Source of the DNA: Nothophaeocryptopus gaeumannii
Taxonomy: Eukaryota > Ascomycota > Dothideomycetes > Mycosphaerellales > Mycosphaerellaceae
Assembly: GCA_031771865.1 (NCBI GenBank)
Contig: JASISA010000025.1
Location: forward strand, 620,001 to 684,000
Direction: 5' to 3'
DNA: 64,000 nt
The notes beneath the pieces are model-generated. The model saw nothing but the letters and a program-made list of their open reading frames with translations. It was not told the origin of the DNA and searched no databases. Shown one piece after another: positions 10,673 to 19,877 of this stretch. Each line of letters begins with the position of its first letter. The stretch's first letter is position 1. The translations under genes and the position numbers were made by a program.

Positions 10673-11785
10673 ATGGCCGGCGGTTCGACCTTCACCTGGT
10701 ACCACGCCCTCCGAATCGACTCTACCAAATCGCCTTTCACCTCGCCTCTCCCGCAAACCCACAAAGCCTTCGCGGACGTCCAACCCACATCATGGAAACG
10801 CTACAACATAGGCGGCATCCTCACAACCGTGTACGGCCTCTCCGAAATCCCTCCTCACCCCGACTCAATCACAGCTTTCTGGCTCCTTCACGGCCGCGGT
10901 GACACACAAGACTCAATGGCCTACACAGCTTCCGCCCTCCTCTCAGCCTGGAACAACTCCCCCAAACGAAAGAGTAGCAACAAAGGCCTAATATGCATAA
11001 CCTTCGACCAAAGAAACCACGGCAGCAGAATGGTAGAAAACGATCACAATCTTTCTTGGAAGCAAGGAAACCCGCAACATGGACAACATATGTTCTCAAC
11101 CTATGTGGGAACAGCACATGATCTCTCCCTCCTCATCACCCAAATCCAAATCTATCTCCCCTTCAAAATCCACGACCATATAGCCGGCGGCGTCTCCCTC
11201 GGCGGCCACGCATCCTGGGTAGCTTTAATGGGCGATCCTCGAATCTCCGCAGGAATGATCGTCGTCGGATGTCCAGACTACGCCCGGTTAATGACTGATC
11301 GAGCAATTCGTGCAAGACTCAGATCAACAACGAGTACAGATCCACCGGGCGCGGAATTCTTAGGATCAAGCGATTTTCCACAAAGTCTCGTGGCGATGGT
11401 GGAGCAATACGATCCCTCTGGCATCTTACTGAGTGAATTGGACGTCTATTCCGCCGACGATATCAATCAGCGCCCTTCTTATGAGGAGGTGAAACGGTTA
11501 CGGCCGATAATCGAGCGCACGCTGGCGGGCAAGAAGATCATATGTCTCAGTGGAGGGAAAGACAGACTTGTGCCGTACGCGCAAGGCAAGCCATTTCTCG
11601 AATGGCTCAAGCGCGGGATTACGAAAGACGGCTGGGCCAGTGATCAAGGTATTGAGCTAGAAGACATCACAGATCCTGACGCCGGTCATGAATTCTCAGC
11701 TCTGATGCGGAAAGAAGCTGAAAGATGGCTTTGCGACCTTTTATCAAATGACGACAGACCACGCGCCAGGGAAAGCAAAATGTGA
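10673..11785 (+). CDS. Alpha/beta-hydrolase fold protein
   Basis: This single-exon protein of 370 residues begins MAGGSTFTWYHALRID. The nucleophile elbow is G-V-S-L-G-G with Ser at residue 175. An oxyanion-type LLHGRGD is found near residue 75, and a late Asp/His pair lies in SGGKDRLVPYAQG and DPDAGHEFSALM, giving a complete Ser-Asp-His set. There is no signal peptide or membrane segment, so it is probably cytosolic. The substrate is unknown; it could be an esterase, lipase-like enzyme or acyltransferase of the AB-hydrolase superfamily. It lies between divergent trehalase and convergent glucoamylase genes, but nothing in the sequence ties it to sugar metabolism. Confidence 0.85.
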   Translation: MAGGSTFTWYHALRIDSTKSPFTSPLPQTHKAFADVQPTSWKRYNIGGILTTVYGLSEIPPHPDSITAFWLLHGRGDTQDSMAYTASALLSAWNNSPKRKSSNKGLICITFDQRNHGSRMVENDHNLSWKQGNPQHGQHMFSTYVGTAHDLSLLITQIQIYLPFKIHDHIAGGVSLGGHASWVALMGDPRISAGMIVVGCPDYARLMTDRAIRARLRSTTSTDPPGAEFLGSSDFPQSLVAMVEQYDPSGILLSELDVYSADDINQRPSYEEVKRLRPIIERTLAGKKIICLSGGKDRLVPYAQGKPFLEWLKRGITKDGWASDQGIELEDITDPDAGHEFSALMRKEAERWLCDLLSNDDRPRARESKM

Positions 11786-12029
11786 TGGAGATGGAAAGTT
11801 CCGTGATCGTAGGTCTTCATATGCGATGCGTCTAAGGTTTTATATCATGATACCCCACTCCGTGCTCTCTCTGAGTTTTGTGCCATCACAGCGTCAACAA
11901 CATCCCAGCATAAGCCGCAACAGTCGTCAAGAACCCAAACCACGAACGTGCATATCCCACCGCATCCTTCACACCGCCATACCAAGACCGATCAGGGACT
12001 AGAATGGCATCACGACCCGAATACAACGA

Positions 12030-13958
12030 CTATTGGTTCGGCGTGAAACCCAGGTTGGCCAGGTTCTCGACATACCCGGCCTCGCCTCTGAGTTTCGCTC
12101 GCTGGATGGCTGCGGTGATGATGGATGCATACGACCAAGTCAGATCCACACACCCCTGCGGTGTTCCATCATTCCGATTATACTCCTCGGCCAGGGATCC
12201 ATCAGCGGGGGTATAGTACTTCACCGTCCTCATGAACGCATCGCCCCAGCCGTTCAAACTGTCAATCACACCATTGAATTCCGCGGTTCCGTTGGCATAG
12301 GTTATGCCGGTGGAGACTTTAGCGTCAGAGGCAAAATAATCGAAGAAAGATTGTGAGGTATTGGTGACTTTGATCGAGCCGGAGGCTTGGTACTCTGAAG
12401 ATGCGGTCCAGAAATATTGCGCAATAGATGCTGTGGTCAGATACCAAGGATTGCCGCCATTTGTCTGCGTGCCGGTGCCGTTGTAGACATCCTCCGGATA
12501 CCGACCGATCGGGACGCCAAGTGTCAGGCCCGAAGAATCCTGTCGGGTCTTGTTGGCTAGAGGATATACGTCGATGAAGCTGGTCACGAAACGGACGATG
12601 GTCGATTGGACTTGGTCGTTGGTGTACGAGTAGACTCCGTCGTTGGCGTAGCCGTGGATTAGACCAAGTGGGATGGCGGCGTCGAGATAGCTGGATTTGC
12701 TGAGCAGCACGGGACCGTATTCGTAGAGAAGGATGCCTCTGTTGACGTCCCAGAATTGGCTTAGAGTGCTTGTGAGGGCAGTAGCTGCGGCTTGGAGTGT
12801 CGAGGCTGTGGTGCTGTCGTTCATCTTCTTGGCGAAGGCTGTACCAAGTACTAGGGCTCTGCGCTGCACCATGCGGGTGTAGAAGTGATCGCTGCTCTCT
12901 TCTTCCCATAGATCGAATGAAGGAGACGTCCAATTCGAGGCGACGAACAAGAGATCCTTCTGCACTGGCGCAGCTGTCGGATAGTTCGTCGAATCGTATA
13001 TCTTCTGCTTGACAGCCGTAGTGTTGCCTCCTGCTGCGAGATAGCTCTCAGCGAACTCAATTAGCGTGATAGCCGCAGTCGCCGGCCCGTCATTCTGCGG
13101 TCTACCCCAAGGTCCCGAGAAGATCGTGTTGTTGAGGTAGAACTTGGGCTCTCCGAGTCCGGTCTGGAGGTTGGGATCGTTCTGCTCCGTAGCCCTTCCA
13201 CCAGCGTACGCCCAGAGAGCATTCTCGAACTGTTTCTTCGCACTAGCATTGGTGGCTGCAGCGTACAGGGACTGAACGACGTCCATGGTCAGTGATGAGT
13301 CGCGTACCCAATCGTAGGCATAGTCTGGGAGCTTCGACGCGAAGTAAGGACCACTCCTTCCAGCAACCACTACACCGTCTACTGCTCCCTCGATCGCTGG
13401 GTTGATATTCACAAACATCTTCGTGAAGGAAGTCTCTAGCTGAGATCCATTCGCGACGGCCAGGAAACTCGTGATGTCGTCTCCAAAGCCCTTGGGTGAT
13501 GCATACGGCGCTGGTGGCCCGGGCAGCTTGGGTTCAGGTGCGCCGCTAGCATTAACTTGTTGGCCGAGCTGCTGGCTGTATGTAGTGCTTAGGTCGACGA
13601 CGTTGTAGGTGATGTTGAGCAGTTGGGTAACTCCGTCGATGTAGGCGGGCGTGGAGCTTCCCCATAGTTCGTAGTTTGTTCCGTTGACTCCGTTCTGATA
13701 GCTCAGGCTGACTGAAGAAAGCGGCGTGCTCTTTCCCTGTCTGTCGGTGTAGTATAGTGTGACCGCTTTGTTGTATGCCACGTTGTTGATATAAGCGCTG
13801 GTGTTCAATGTTCCGCCACAATAGCTGAAGCTCTTGAGGGTGACGTTCTTGCCATCAGTAGGCGTATCGGCTTGAAGAGTGGTTGTTTGACATGTCTGTC
13901 CATAGACGCTGCTTGCGAGCGCAAGACCGGCTGCGACGCCACTTGAGATGCGTCCCAT
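12030..13958 (-). CDS. Secreted glucoamylase, N-terminal CBM21-like domain plus GH15
   Basis: Releases glucose from the ends of starch and glycogen outside the cell. The protein has 642 residues, is intronless, and has a signal peptide at about residues 1-20 (cleavage near SVYG/QTC). Residues of about 35-130 (NVTLKSFSYCGG, INNVAYNKAVTLYY, NYELWG) resemble family 21 starch-binding domains, which sit at the N-terminus of Rhizopus-type glucoamylases. A Pro-rich linker (EPKLPGPPAP) follows, then the GH15 domain: PDYAYDWVRDSSLT, the general-acid block DLWEEESS (Glu352/353) and the base block SLAEEYNRNDG (Glu591/592) followed by DLTWSYAS. No C-terminal CBM20 is present, unlike the Aspergillus enzyme. 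Many N-glycosylation sequons are seen. A sugar permease gene lies about 2 kb away, divergently oriented. Confidence 0.93.
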   Translation of the reverse strand: MGRISSGVAAGLALASSVYGQTCQTTTLQADTPTDGKNVTLKSFSYCGGTLNTSAYINNVAYNKAVTLYYTDRQGKSTPLSSVSLSYQNGVNGTNYELWGSSTPAYIDGVTQLLNITYNVVDLSTTYSQQLGQQVNASGAPEPKLPGPPAPYASPKGFGDDITSFLAVANGSQLETSFTKMFVNINPAIEGAVDGVVVAGRSGPYFASKLPDYAYDWVRDSSLTMDVVQSLYAAATNASAKKQFENALWAYAGGRATEQNDPNLQTGLGEPKFYLNNTIFSGPWGRPQNDGPATAAITLIEFAESYLAAGGNTTAVKQKIYDSTNYPTAAPVQKDLLFVASNWTSPSFDLWEEESSDHFYTRMVQRRALVLGTAFAKKMNDSTTASTLQAAATALTSTLSQFWDVNRGILLYEYGPVLLSKSSYLDAAIPLGLIHGYANDGVYSYTNDQVQSTIVRFVTSFIDVYPLANKTRQDSSGLTLGVPIGRYPEDVYNGTGTQTNGGNPWYLTTASIAQYFWTASSEYQASGSIKVTNTSQSFFDYFASDAKVSTGITYANGTAEFNGVIDSLNGWGDAFMRTVKYYTPADGSLAEEYNRNDGTPQGCVDLTWSYASIITAAIQRAKLRGEAGYVENLANLGFTPNQ

Positions 13959-15905
13959 GGTGCTGCTAGGTTAGACACTAGTAGCAAAAGCGAGAGAGTG
14001 AAGGATATACTGGAAAGCAATGGTCCCCTACCAGATGCACAAGGAGGCGAAGTGGTTTTATTACGCAAGTTCAGTTTTCATCATACTTCCGTGAAAGCGT
14101 GCCGTCCCTGAATTGAATGCAGCTAGGGAGGAGCGATCTCTGGAGCTGCACGAAATGATGAATGAACCTGCACAAGTCTGCATGTGAGCCTTCAAGATGC
14201 GGTGGAAGAGGAAGGAGATCTGCGGTGATTGCGTTCTGCTCGGCCCGCAGAATGCAAGTTCCCATCGTGACCTGTGCTCGGCCGACGATGTGGTCTTGTG
14301 CCATAGAGCGCGCATTGTTAGTGAAGATGCTACTGCTGTGAAACCACCGCTCAAGCCTGCTGTGAGGCGAAGGTCGATTGGTTCCCAGGCAAATTGGTTG
14401 GCGTCACTGGTGGCCCACTCAAGAGACGACATGCCTTCATCCGGTCGTGGCAGTAGAACTATTGCGGACATGTTGAAGACGCGCACGTAGCCGATCTGGA
14501 ATTAGATGCATATGATGAACGTGTCTATGGTGAGATGAAAGTCGGTGCAAGTTGGAGAGAATACCGGAAACAACTACTCGGAGTATTTGAAGGAAGAACA
14601 TGCATAGGAAATCGCCGACAAAGCCGGCAAATCATTCAGCCGGTCGGCGACACCAGACCGATACGACACGACGCGACAGCCATTCCTCTCCAGCTCAACC
14701 TACACACTTCATCGACATCGTCCTTGCAATCAAGCACATGCCTGGGCATCCCGAAGCGTTCGGGGTGTCCATATTCGGTGTGTTGCACCCATACGTCCTT
14801 GGCCGGCAGACGAGGAAACAACGGTGAGAAAATTCACCTCCATCCCAGAACTGGCAGATCTTGCGACAGGACGCTATTCACTGTCTGATGAGAGGATCGT
14901 GGAGTGGCTGGGCAAGGGCCGTGTCGGGATAGCTGAGCACATCCAGACCCACGAGGTCGTCGGCATACTACAGTAGCTGCGATTCCAATGATTTCGCTTC
15001 TCTCCATTGCCGAAGTCTCGGTCAAGGTCAATCACAATGCAAAGGATATCGGTAATCTGCTACTGGACGCTGTGCTTGACTACGCCAGAGACCAGGCAAA
15101 GGAAGGAGGTGGTATGGCACGAGCCAGTCTAACCACTTACGCTAAAGTTCCCTGAAATGGCCCTTGGTTCGCGAAGCGAGGGTTCAAAGAAGTCGATTCT
15201 GGCAGTCTTGGCCCGGCACATGTTCAAAAGCTCAGGCACGACGAAGAACGAGGGTTGTCGAGGCCCGGTTGGAGGAGATGCTGCATGCTTTGGGAGCAAA
15301 CCTTGGTACGAGGCTAATGGACTTCAGCGAGGATCGCAAAATCTGATGGTATATCAGATATACGAAACGAGACGGAGCACATTAGCCCACACTGGCTGCT
15401 CAAGTTTCTATGCATGGCACTTTGGCTGGGCGCGACTTGGCGGCAGTAGGGTAGATGTTGGACGCTCGCCCTTTGATAAGCTCCTTAGGGCCAGTGCAAA
15501 TGGCTGCCGACATACGAACAGCCGAGACGTTCTGCCTGCCTTGAGACACATGGTGAGAGCCCAGAGATGTCATGCCTGTATACCACGCGACACATTTGCG
15601 GAGTGCGGAGTAAGTTTGTGGAGTACATTCGAATACCCTGGCTTTCATGCCCTTCCTTGTTGCTTCATTATGGGCTCGGGCTAAGCCTATACCGAGTTCA
15701 CGACTGAAAAGACGATTCTGGAATGGGTGATGCTGGAAGCATATACCAAAACAGTCCAATTGCCCCCGATTCGCGTAAGAGGGTTCGATCAGACTTCTTG
15801 GCCGATCAACATCACCTACCGAAAGGTCCTGCGTGACCTCCGTGCCTACAGTATATGACAGCCGTCCCGAGAACGTGCCGCAAACTCCTAGACTACAGTC
15901 CGACA
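13959..15905. other. Intergenic: divergent promoter of glucoamylase and sugar permease
   Basis: 1.9 kb between two divergently transcribed carbohydrate genes, so probably their control region. A TAATAAAA stretch (minus strand, about 14053-14060) lies about 100 bp before the glucoamylase ATG and could serve as a TATA-like element. ORFs at 14061-14486 (-), 15157-15684 (+) and 15400-15906 (-) look like chance. No CreA or Amy-type site was scored. Confidence 0.45.
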
Positions 15906-18311
15906 ATGGCCTCTTTAGACAAGAGCGACGCAGTGCATCTGGAGAGGGTTTCGGCAGAGGGCGACATTGGGCCTCGATTAAAGGCGGACGAGTTTGATAG
16001 CTATGGTCTGCTCAAGTCCAGATATGATGAGTTGTCGATCCCTCGGACAGTGCTGGTCTTCAGGCGGGTCATTGTTGTTTCCCTTGCGGTGTACACGGGC
16101 TATTTATGCGAAGGCTTCGAGGTGAGTGCACAATGACTTGGGAAGGCTTGGGTACTGGCAGTCCGCTGATAGGTAACAGCTCAATGCTGGTGGAAGTGTG
16201 ATCGCGAACGCCGGCTTCATCGACCAGTTTGGTGACAATAAGAGCACAGGCGTGAGAGCCTTGAATGCAACTTGGGGTAGGCCATTACATACATAGCGGA
16301 CACTGCAAAGACTGACAATAAACAGTGTCTACATGGAGCGCTATGTTGGTTCGTGAGAGCAGTAACATTTGAGCGATGGGCTGGAGCTGATGGCTCAAGA
16401 ACGTTGGTCAACTGGTCACCTTCACATACATATCTTGGTGAGATATAACCGGATTCATGGTTTTTGCCAAGCAACTGACTTGCTATAGGTTCGCCGATCG
16501 ATTCGGGCGCAAGGCTTCGTTTTATGTCGCTTGGATCTGGCTCGTTGTTGTAGGTGCTTGGACTTTTTATACAAAATCAACGATCGTTGCATGGGCTAAC
16601 AACTCAGGGCTGCGCTCTCATGAACACTGCGAAGTCGCCGCTTGTTTGGGTAAGCCCGTACCATTCGCGTCGAGCCATATGTACGGACTCGTACTCATGT
16701 TAGATCAGGCTCTCGCAAAACTCTGCAATGGCGCTGGTATTGGCATACTCCAGTGAGCATGAGCCAGCCTTTCGCCAGGCACTCGTCACTAACCTTATCA
16801 GGGTTGTGTGTCAAGTATACATTATGGAAATCTGCCCCAACCGGATACGCGGCGGCATGGTCACCTTCCAAGCAGTATGGTACGTCGACTCAGCGAATTG
16901 ACTCTGCATATGCATACACAGCCTCATTCTAAACTTCGACAGGAGCAACATCGGCGGCATTATTGTATCAGTGATGATGCAGCAGCTGAACCAAAAGCAT
17001 CCAAACGACTACCTAGTCGCGATGAAAATACTCTGGGCGCCCGTTGGATTCATCATCGTCTGCTGGGCATTCATCCCAGAATCACCATGGCATCACGCTC
17101 GCCGCGGGGACAAAGACAAGGCAATGGCGTCGATGAAGACTTTGTATGGCAATATTGAGGGCTACGACTATGAAGAGGAGTATGCCATCATTGCCAGGAC
17201 TATTGATCATGAAAAATCTCTCAATCAAGAGAAACCGAGTTTTCGCGACGTCTTTCGAGGCCTGAACCTGGTGAGCAGTCTCGGTCGCTTTCACACATTC
17301 GCAGAGCCGGCTAACTACTCACCTCAGAAACGAACTAGCATCGTTGTTGTTCTAAGCTTCTCTGCACAGCTTGCCGGTCTTGCTATCATCTTTACCTACT
17401 CGACCTGTACGTCAGCTGGTCGTTGTTCTACAGTCGATGGCGCTTTGCTGATGGGTCAGACTTCTTTTCTCTCGCTGGATTGGACGATCCTTTTCTCGGT
17501 ACCCTCATTCTCAAGTATGTCGTAGTCCATCATCCATGTACCCTGACTCTGCTGTCTCTTCGGCTGACCATTCCACTTCAGCTGCGTCAATCTTCTTGCA
17601 GTAATCGTCTGGTCGCTGTCTACCGACAAGCTTGGTCGCCGAACGATTATCAACTCTTGCCAGACTCTGATTTGCATAGTTCTCTTCACTGTTGGAGGTC
17701 TGCATTGGTCAGGGGCAACGGACGGCAACGCGGCCGCTGGCACCGCCCTGGTACGTGTGCTTTACATCAATTTTGGTATCCAAGTGCTTCTCTTTCTGAC
17801 TCGCTGTAGCTGGTGATTTGCTGCTTCTGGACTTTTGCATTCCAGATTGTTTCAATGTCTTACTACTTGTTTTCGGCAGAGTTACCAACTGCCCTTCTCC
17901 GGATCAAAACAGGCCCGATCACCTTCTTTTCAAACTCCATCTTGGGTATCGCTACCTGGTACGTTCATGCGGGTTGTTTTCTCGAACAAACGGTGTCGGC
18001 TAATGCTGAGCAGTTATGCAACGCCACCAATGCTCCTTCACCTCGGTCTCCGAGCGGCATTCGTCTTTGGCGCTTTCTCAGTGCCCATCTGCGTCGTCAT
18101 GTGGCTGTACATTCCCGAGACGAAAGGGTAAGGAGACCACAACGGCAGCACCGGAGAATTTGTGCTGACGTCTCGCAGGAGATCTGCTGCCGAAATTGAT
18201 GAGCTGTACGAAAGAAGAATCCCAGCGTGGAGGTGGGCCTCGACTCGAACCGCTGCCGAGGAACAGATGGAGGCTGTTGTTCAGGTGAAGGGTCGCGTCA
18301 AGCAAGCTTAA
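15906..18311 (+). CDS. MFS sugar transporter, alpha-glucoside/maltose permease type
   Basis: A proton-coupled sugar porter of the plasma membrane. I read 15 exons and 14 short introns, starting at the ATG of MASLDKSDAVHLERV and ending ...KGRVKQA. The spliced frame yields 12 hydrophobic segments with sugar-porter signatures in order: ADRFGRK (loop 2-3), EICPNRIRGGMVTFQAVW, PESPWHHARRGDKDKA (after TM6), STDKLGRR (loop 8-9), LFSAELPTALLRIKT and PETKGRSAAEIDELYERRI at the end. Examples of clean splices are Q/VVCQVYIMEICP, Y/FFSLAGLDDP and C/YATPPMLL, each restoring phase. The overall pattern fits fungal alpha-glucoside permeases, but sugar specificity cannot be read from sequence. It faces the glucoamylase gene across 1.9 kb. 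Intron number is high for the window. Confidence 0.9.
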
Positions 18312-18830
18312 GACTCAGAAAACCATACTTCCGGCCCGAGCATTACGGAACACTTGAATTGTAAAACGCGAACCTGAACTTGTCTCCCAAACTTCGTCAG
18401 GCAGTCCAACTTCCAAAGCGCTTTGTCAGAGCATCGAGAGCTGTCTCACCTCCAACTCGAGTTAAGTCTGCGGAAGCAATCAATACAAAAAAGCAAAAGA
18501 ACCGAAGCACACTTCAAATACTACAAGTGGCATGGTCGGGTGCTGAGGATGTGCCCAAACGTTGCACGTCCATACGAAGATCAGCAAGGTCGCTTCAGCG
18601 TACACAACACACGTCCTCTTGGCTGCATACATTTCGGAACGCCTCATCCAGCTAGCTGAGACGCACAAACCCCAATGCAGTCAGCATTGCAACTCTCAAA
18701 GAACTACGCTTCGAAAAATCCAGCTCAGGATGATGTCAACGAGTTCTCAGATGACAAACGAGCCCGCCATGGGCCAACCCATCTCCGAATCGCCTCCTCT
18801 TCCACCCGCCATCAAACGCTCCATTCCAAC
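18312..18830. other. Intergenic, no gene seen
   Basis: 3-prime flank of the sugar permease and 5-prime side of the MFS relic. If the relic once had an upstream part here, it is no longer recognisable. Confidence 0.45.
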
Positions 18831-19088
18831 TCGGCTTTCGTGGCCAGCGCCCTCTTGACTGCCACATCACCGCCACACCAGATCTACTGGGCCTAGGTCT
18901 TCGTTTGCACTTTGGTAGCGACTTTTGGTATGGAGATGAGCTTTCCAGCAGCGACAATATACCTCAGCAACATCATTGAAAAGGCGCACCAGGGTGTTGC
19001 AGCTAGCTTGGTCTTCACAGTCGTCAACTATAGCATTAGTCTTACGCTAGGCTTTACTGGCACGTTTGAGGTGAATGTCAGAGGATGA
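18831..19088 (+). pseudogene. Relic of an MFS efflux transporter with in-frame stop
   Basis: In one frame the DNA reads LLTATSPPHQIYWA, then a TAG stop at 18894-18896, then VFVCTLVATFGMEMSFPAATIYLSNII..HQGVAASLVFTVVNYSISLTLGFTGTFEVNV before TGA at 19086. This is the signature of the C-terminal third of fungal drug-efflux MFS proteins (typical pattern W-A-Q-V-F-F then MSFPAATL-LSN then HQG-A-SLV-TVVNYSIS). The stop sits where family members usually have Gln (CAG), consistent with a C-to-T change. No intact upstream portion is visible and the downstream end is abrupt. It is therefore a fragment rather than a functional gene. Confidence 0.7.
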
Positions 19089-19877
19089 ATAAGAATTGAT
19101 GTTTGGCGATGAAAGGCGCCGCAGGGAAGGAGTTGTCGATGGAAGAAGAGGACCTCCTGGAAGCAGAAGTGTCATGATTGGCTGGAGAAGCGAGACGCGT
19201 CTTGGCATCGACTTTGCCTAGCGATTCGACCATCCACCAACGAGGAAGCTCACTCTCCATCGACAACACATCTTTCATGCATCGCTTCACTTCGTAACAT
19301 GTACACGCTCTCCCCTACCAGACCAGGTAATTCATACGCAATCGGAACACCAAAAACGTGGTCCTACAACAAGAGACGACGTCAAGAGGCACGCCTGCAA
19401 ACAGGCAGCACGCACGATCAACATGACCGCCTTGCTCTCCTAGCCAGCTACGTTATGCCGATGGGACACGATCAATATGCGATCCCAGGTGCATTTTCTC
19501 CCACCGGTCCGTCGAGGATCACTTCTGGGGGGCGACACCTCTCGTTCCATCGAGAAAGGTTGGATGCCTCAGGCGCCAACACACCTCTGACTCACGTCGA
19601 TCGACTTGATTGAGATGCACCGCAGACGGCTGTACAACGACTTCATCGAGAGAGTCATACATGAGTACGGTCAAGTGGGGTGAGTTTGCTACGTTGCGGC
19701 AAAATCGATTAGTTCGGAGCAGGCGCAGCATTGCAGGTATCCGCCAGGCATACGCCAAGCCATACGGGCAGCTACTGCCTGCAGCTGTATACATATGCCC
19801 TCTGCATTTCTCTCTTTTCTGTTCTCCTTCTCATCATTACAATCAAAACCATCAGCACTTACGACACAGTATTCAAC
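19089..19877. other. Intergenic: upstream of the VIT/VWA gene
   Basis: Overlapping ORFs of up to 104 codons on both strands have no recognisable content. The frame of the downstream gene is open from 19731 but has no ATG before 19878, so this is taken as 5-prime UTR or promoter. Confidence 0.5.

Noticed and set aside
15157..15906. 175-codon (+) and 168-codon (-) ORFs before the sugar permease
   Set aside because: Mutually antisense and without family features.
19731..19877. 49-residue hydrophobic extension of the VIT/VWA protein
   Set aside because: Begins at a TTG codon and has no ATG; the VIT domain starts immediately after ATG 19878.
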